Shown here: positions 61,952 through 64,000 of the stretch, piece after piece
Layout of the letters: each line of letters starts with the position of its first letter
Position numbering within the stretch: the stretch's first letter is position 1
From: JABDMH01 sp965222645
GTDB taxonomy: Bacteria; Bacteroidota; Bacteroidia; Chitinophagales; Saprospiraceae
Assembly: GCA_965222645.1 (NCBI GenBank)
Contig: OZ244968.1
Coordinates: forward strand, 124,001-188,000
Length of the DNA stretch: 64,000 nt
Reading direction: 5' to 3'
Notes under the pieces: generated by a model
Databases searched by the model: none
What the model saw: the letters and a program-made list of their open reading frames with translations, nothing else
What the model was told of the DNA's origin: nothing
Translations under genes and position numbers: made by a program

Positions 61952-63286
61952 TTATCTCGATGGGCCGGGCATACCACCCATGGCATCCTTAAATTTGCCC
62001 TTGCTCATCATATGCATCATTTTTCGCATCTGGTTAAACTGCTTGATAAACATGTTGATTTCGTGAATGTTATGTCCACATCCACTTGCAATTCTTCGTT
62101 TTCTACTCATGTTGAGTAATTCCGGCTTAGAGCGCTCTTCTGGGGTCATTGATTGGATAATGGCTTCCACTTTGTTAAATGCCTTATCATCAATATCGAG
62201 ATTCTTGGTCATTTTGCCCATACCCGGGATCATTCCCAAGAGGGACTTGATATCACCCATCTTCTTAATTTGCTTGAGTTGGCTTTGAAAATCATTGAAG
62301 TCAAATTTGTTCTTTTTGATTTTCTTCTCAAGCCGCTTTGCTTCTTTCTCATCAAATTGCTCCTGAGCTTTTTCGACAAAGGAAACGATATCACCCATTC
62401 CCAAAATCCGTTGTGCCATCCGGTCGGGATGAAAGACATCTAAAGTCTCCATCGTTTCTCCCGTACTCACAAATTTGATGGGCTTTCCCACCGTGTACTT
62501 TACGGTTAATGCCGCACCACCGCGAGTATCCCCGTCGAGCTTGGTGAGTACCACCCCATCATAATCGATCACCTCATTGAACGCCTGCGCCGTGTTTACA
62601 GCATCCTGCCCCGTCATGGCATCGACTACAAAAAGTGTTTCGGTCGGGATTATTGTTTCTTTGAGAGCGCTGATTTCATTCATCATGAACTCATCAATAG
62701 ATAAACGACCTGCGGTATCAATGATGATTACATCGTGTCCGTTTTCCTGCGCATGAAGGAGGGCATTAGTAGCAATTTCTATGGGATTCTTGTTATCGAT
62801 TTCCTTGTACACCGGGACATTGATCTGATTTCCCAGGACCTCCAGTTGATCGATCGCTGCTGGTCGATATACATCGCAAGCGACCAGTAAAGGTTTCTGT
62901 TTTTTCTTGCTCTTCAGATAAAAAGCCAGTTTAGCACTGAAGGTAGTCTTACCAGATCCCTGCAGACCTGCAACGAGCACCGCTCCCGGATTGCCCTTGA
63001 CATTGATCCCTGCAGACTGCCCCCCCATCAGCTCTACCAACTCATCCATGACAATCTTGACCATGAGCTCGCCCGGCTTCACGGCCTTCAGTACGTTTTG
63101 CTCACCGAGGGCCTCTGCCTTTACGTTATCCGTAAACTCTTTGGCTATTTTGTAGTTGACATCGGCTGCCACGAGGGCTCTCCGGATCTCCTTAATAGAC
63201 TGAGCGACATTAATTTCAGTGAGCTTCCCCTGCCCGGTAAAGGTCTTAAAGGCCGCTTCCATCCGGTCATTTAAACTTTCAAACAT
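61952..63286 (-). CDS. ffh: Signal recognition particle protein Ffh
   Basis: 444 residues. NG domain: N-terminal helical bundle, G1 GLQGSGKTTFSAKLA (about 107-121), DVYRPAAIDQL, DTAGRLSIDEFMMNE (G3), TKLDGDTRGGAAL (G4) and GGAALTVKYTVGKPIKFVSTGE. M domain with Met-rich IKQFNQMRKMMHMMSKGKFKDAMGGMPG. It binds signal peptides and SRP RNA to target membrane proteins. Divergent from yidC, a natural functional pair. Confidence 0.97.
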   Translation of the reverse strand: MFESLNDRMEAAFKTFTGQGKLTEINVAQSIKEIRRALVAADVNYKIAKEFTDNVKAEALGEQNVLKAVKPGELMVKIVMDELVELMGGQSAGINVKGNPGAVLVAGLQGSGKTTFSAKLAFYLKSKKKQKPLLVACDVYRPAAIDQLEVLGNQINVPVYKEIDNKNPIEIATNALLHAQENGHDVIIIDTAGRLSIDEFMMNEISALKETIIPTETLFVVDAMTGQDAVNTAQAFNEVIDYDGVVLTKLDGDTRGGAALTVKYTVGKPIKFVSTGETMETLDVFHPDRMAQRILGMGDIVSFVEKAQEQFDEKEAKRLEKKIKKNKFDFNDFQSQLKQIKKMGDIKSLLGMIPGMGKMTKNLDIDDKAFNKVEAIIQSMTPEERSKPELLNMSRKRRIASGCGHNIHEINMFIKQFNQMRKMMHMMSKGKFKDAMGGMPGPSR

Positions 63287-63333
63287 GATCTTGCAGAATA
63301 ATTACTTGGTTCCTAACATAGAACTAAAAAGTC

Positions 63334-63341
63334 CAAAAATA
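63334..63341 (-). promoter_or_regulatory. -7 promoter box for ffh
   Basis: The minus strand reads TATTTTTG, a TAnnTTTG match, 47 bases upstream of the ffh ATG. Confidence 0.4.
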
Positions 63342-63415
63342 CATGATTAATCTGGTGGTATAAAAGAGCCGGTCGACGGGAGAGGCACTTTGGTATAGGA
63401 GAATTGCCAAAATTG

Positions 63416-63423
63416 TACCTTTG
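63416..63423 (+). promoter_or_regulatory. -7 promoter box for yidC
   Basis: TACCTTTG matches TAnnTTTG, 34 bases upstream of the ATG at 63458. A TTG at 63390-63392 gives a spacer of 23, rather long. Confidence 0.5.
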
Positions 63424-63457
63424 GCTGAATTTTGAGCCGCGGTTACTGGCATTCTAC

Positions 63458-64000
63458 ATGGACAGAAATACGACAATTGGTATTGTTTTGATTTTTTTGC
63501 TCTTCTACATGTGGGCAAAAATGAATGCCCCCAGTCCGGAAGAGTTGGCGGAGATGCAACGGGTCCAGGACAGCATCGAGCAGGTGGAAAAGCTGAATGC
63601 GGATACGCCATCCATTACCACCGCTACCACCGCAGAGTTGGTAGAGCCGGACTCGATCTCGCTCGATCGGGACTCGCTGATGGATAAGGAACTGGCAAAG
63701 GAGTTTGGTGTTTTTTATCCTGCAACCAGGGGGGAAGAAGAGATTGTCACGTTGGAGAATGATGTCCTGACGATTGATATCAGCTCGAAGGGTGGGAAGA
63801 TAAGTGGTGCTAAACTCAAAGATTTCAAGAAGCTATTGGAGGATGAAGAGCACAACGAAGTTTACTTGGATCTCCTGCTGCTCGAAGACAAAAAAAACAA
63901 GTTTGAATATTTGATTCCAGTGGCCAATGCCCCAGGCGGCTATATCAATTCCAGTGATCTGTTTTTTGCCGTGGCAAGTAAATCAGATCAACGAGTAGAA
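63458..64000 (+). CDS. yidC: Membrane protein insertase YidC (5' part)
   Basis: 181 codons, open to the window edge. It begins MDRNTTIGIVLIFLLFYMWAKMNAPSPEEL, the YidC N-terminal membrane segment, followed by a polar linker and the start of the large periplasmic domain (EEEIVTLENDVLTIDISSKGGKISGAKLKDFKKL, equivalent to the family's beta-supersandwich). It inserts proteins into the inner membrane with or without Sec. The rest of the gene is beyond the window. Confidence 0.92.
   Translation, partial: MDRNTTIGIVLIFLLFYMWAKMNAPSPEELAEMQRVQDSIEQVEKLNADTPSITTATTAELVEPDSISLDRDSLMDKELAKEFGVFYPATRGEEEIVTLENDVLTIDISSKGGKISGAKLKDFKKLLEDEEHNEVYLDLLLLEDKKNKFEYLIPVANAPGGYINSSDLFFAVASKSDQRVE

Overview
The window reads as a chromosomal contig from a Bacteroidota bacterium, probably a Saprospiraceae-like or related marine/freshwater lineage. 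Reasons: (i) type IX secretion (T9SS) signatures, namely a PorT-like gene beside menG, two C-terminal type-A-like sorting domains and one type-B (CHU_C) domain; (ii) repeated matches to the Bacteroidota -7 promoter element TAnnTTTG; (iii) a paired DUF1800/DUF1501 cluster; (iv) menaquinone rather than ubiquinone context. No rRNA, tRNA or CRISPR array was recognised. The genus assignment is inference.

Layout. 1-6.3 kb: porT (partial) and menG, then a small accessory patch (AP2/HNH-like gene plus a MITE-like repeat), then an overlapping minus-strand block of two class-V PLP enzymes and a phosphoglucomutase/GlmM-type enzyme. 6.3-15.4 kb: PAP2 phosphatase, lysA, DUF1501/DUF1800 pair, tpiA, an S24/LexA-like regulator with a coupled small protein, and a biotin carboxylase. 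15.5-20.9 kb: a plus-strand glycan/lipid-like cluster (methyltransferase-GT2 fusion, GT-C-like membrane protein, methyltransferase, DapA-like aldolase, CBS pair). 21-24.4 kb: accessory zone with a RES/Xre toxin-antitoxin pair, a YkgJ-type protein and an IS110-family element inserted into a second MITE copy. 24.4-34.4 kb: NdpA, transketolase, a frameshifted DUF5009/HGSNAT-like gene, a 15-AT-hook histone-like protein, an acidic LEA-like protein, TRAP permeases and a TPR protein. 34.5-64 kb: mostly housekeeping (gyrA, ribD, rarA, acyl-CoA dehydrogenase, mdh, sucC, xseAB, mutS, dienoyl-CoA-reductase-like SDR, M16 protease, ffh, start of yidC) with secreted and T9SS proteins between.

The main discovery is at 23.0-24.33 kb. 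Comparing the two MITE copies (2115-2288 and 22821-23004 plus 24322-24332) fixes the ends of the IS110 element to the base. The non-coding leader of its transposase folds by eye into a two-armed RNA of about 160-180 nt. In the order known for IS110 bridge RNAs, its loops carry a left-target guide, right-target guide, left-donor guide and right-donor guide that match the flanking target and the element's own ends. The target is the terminal inverted repeat of the MITE, so this appears to be a programmable transposon aimed at another mobile repeat.
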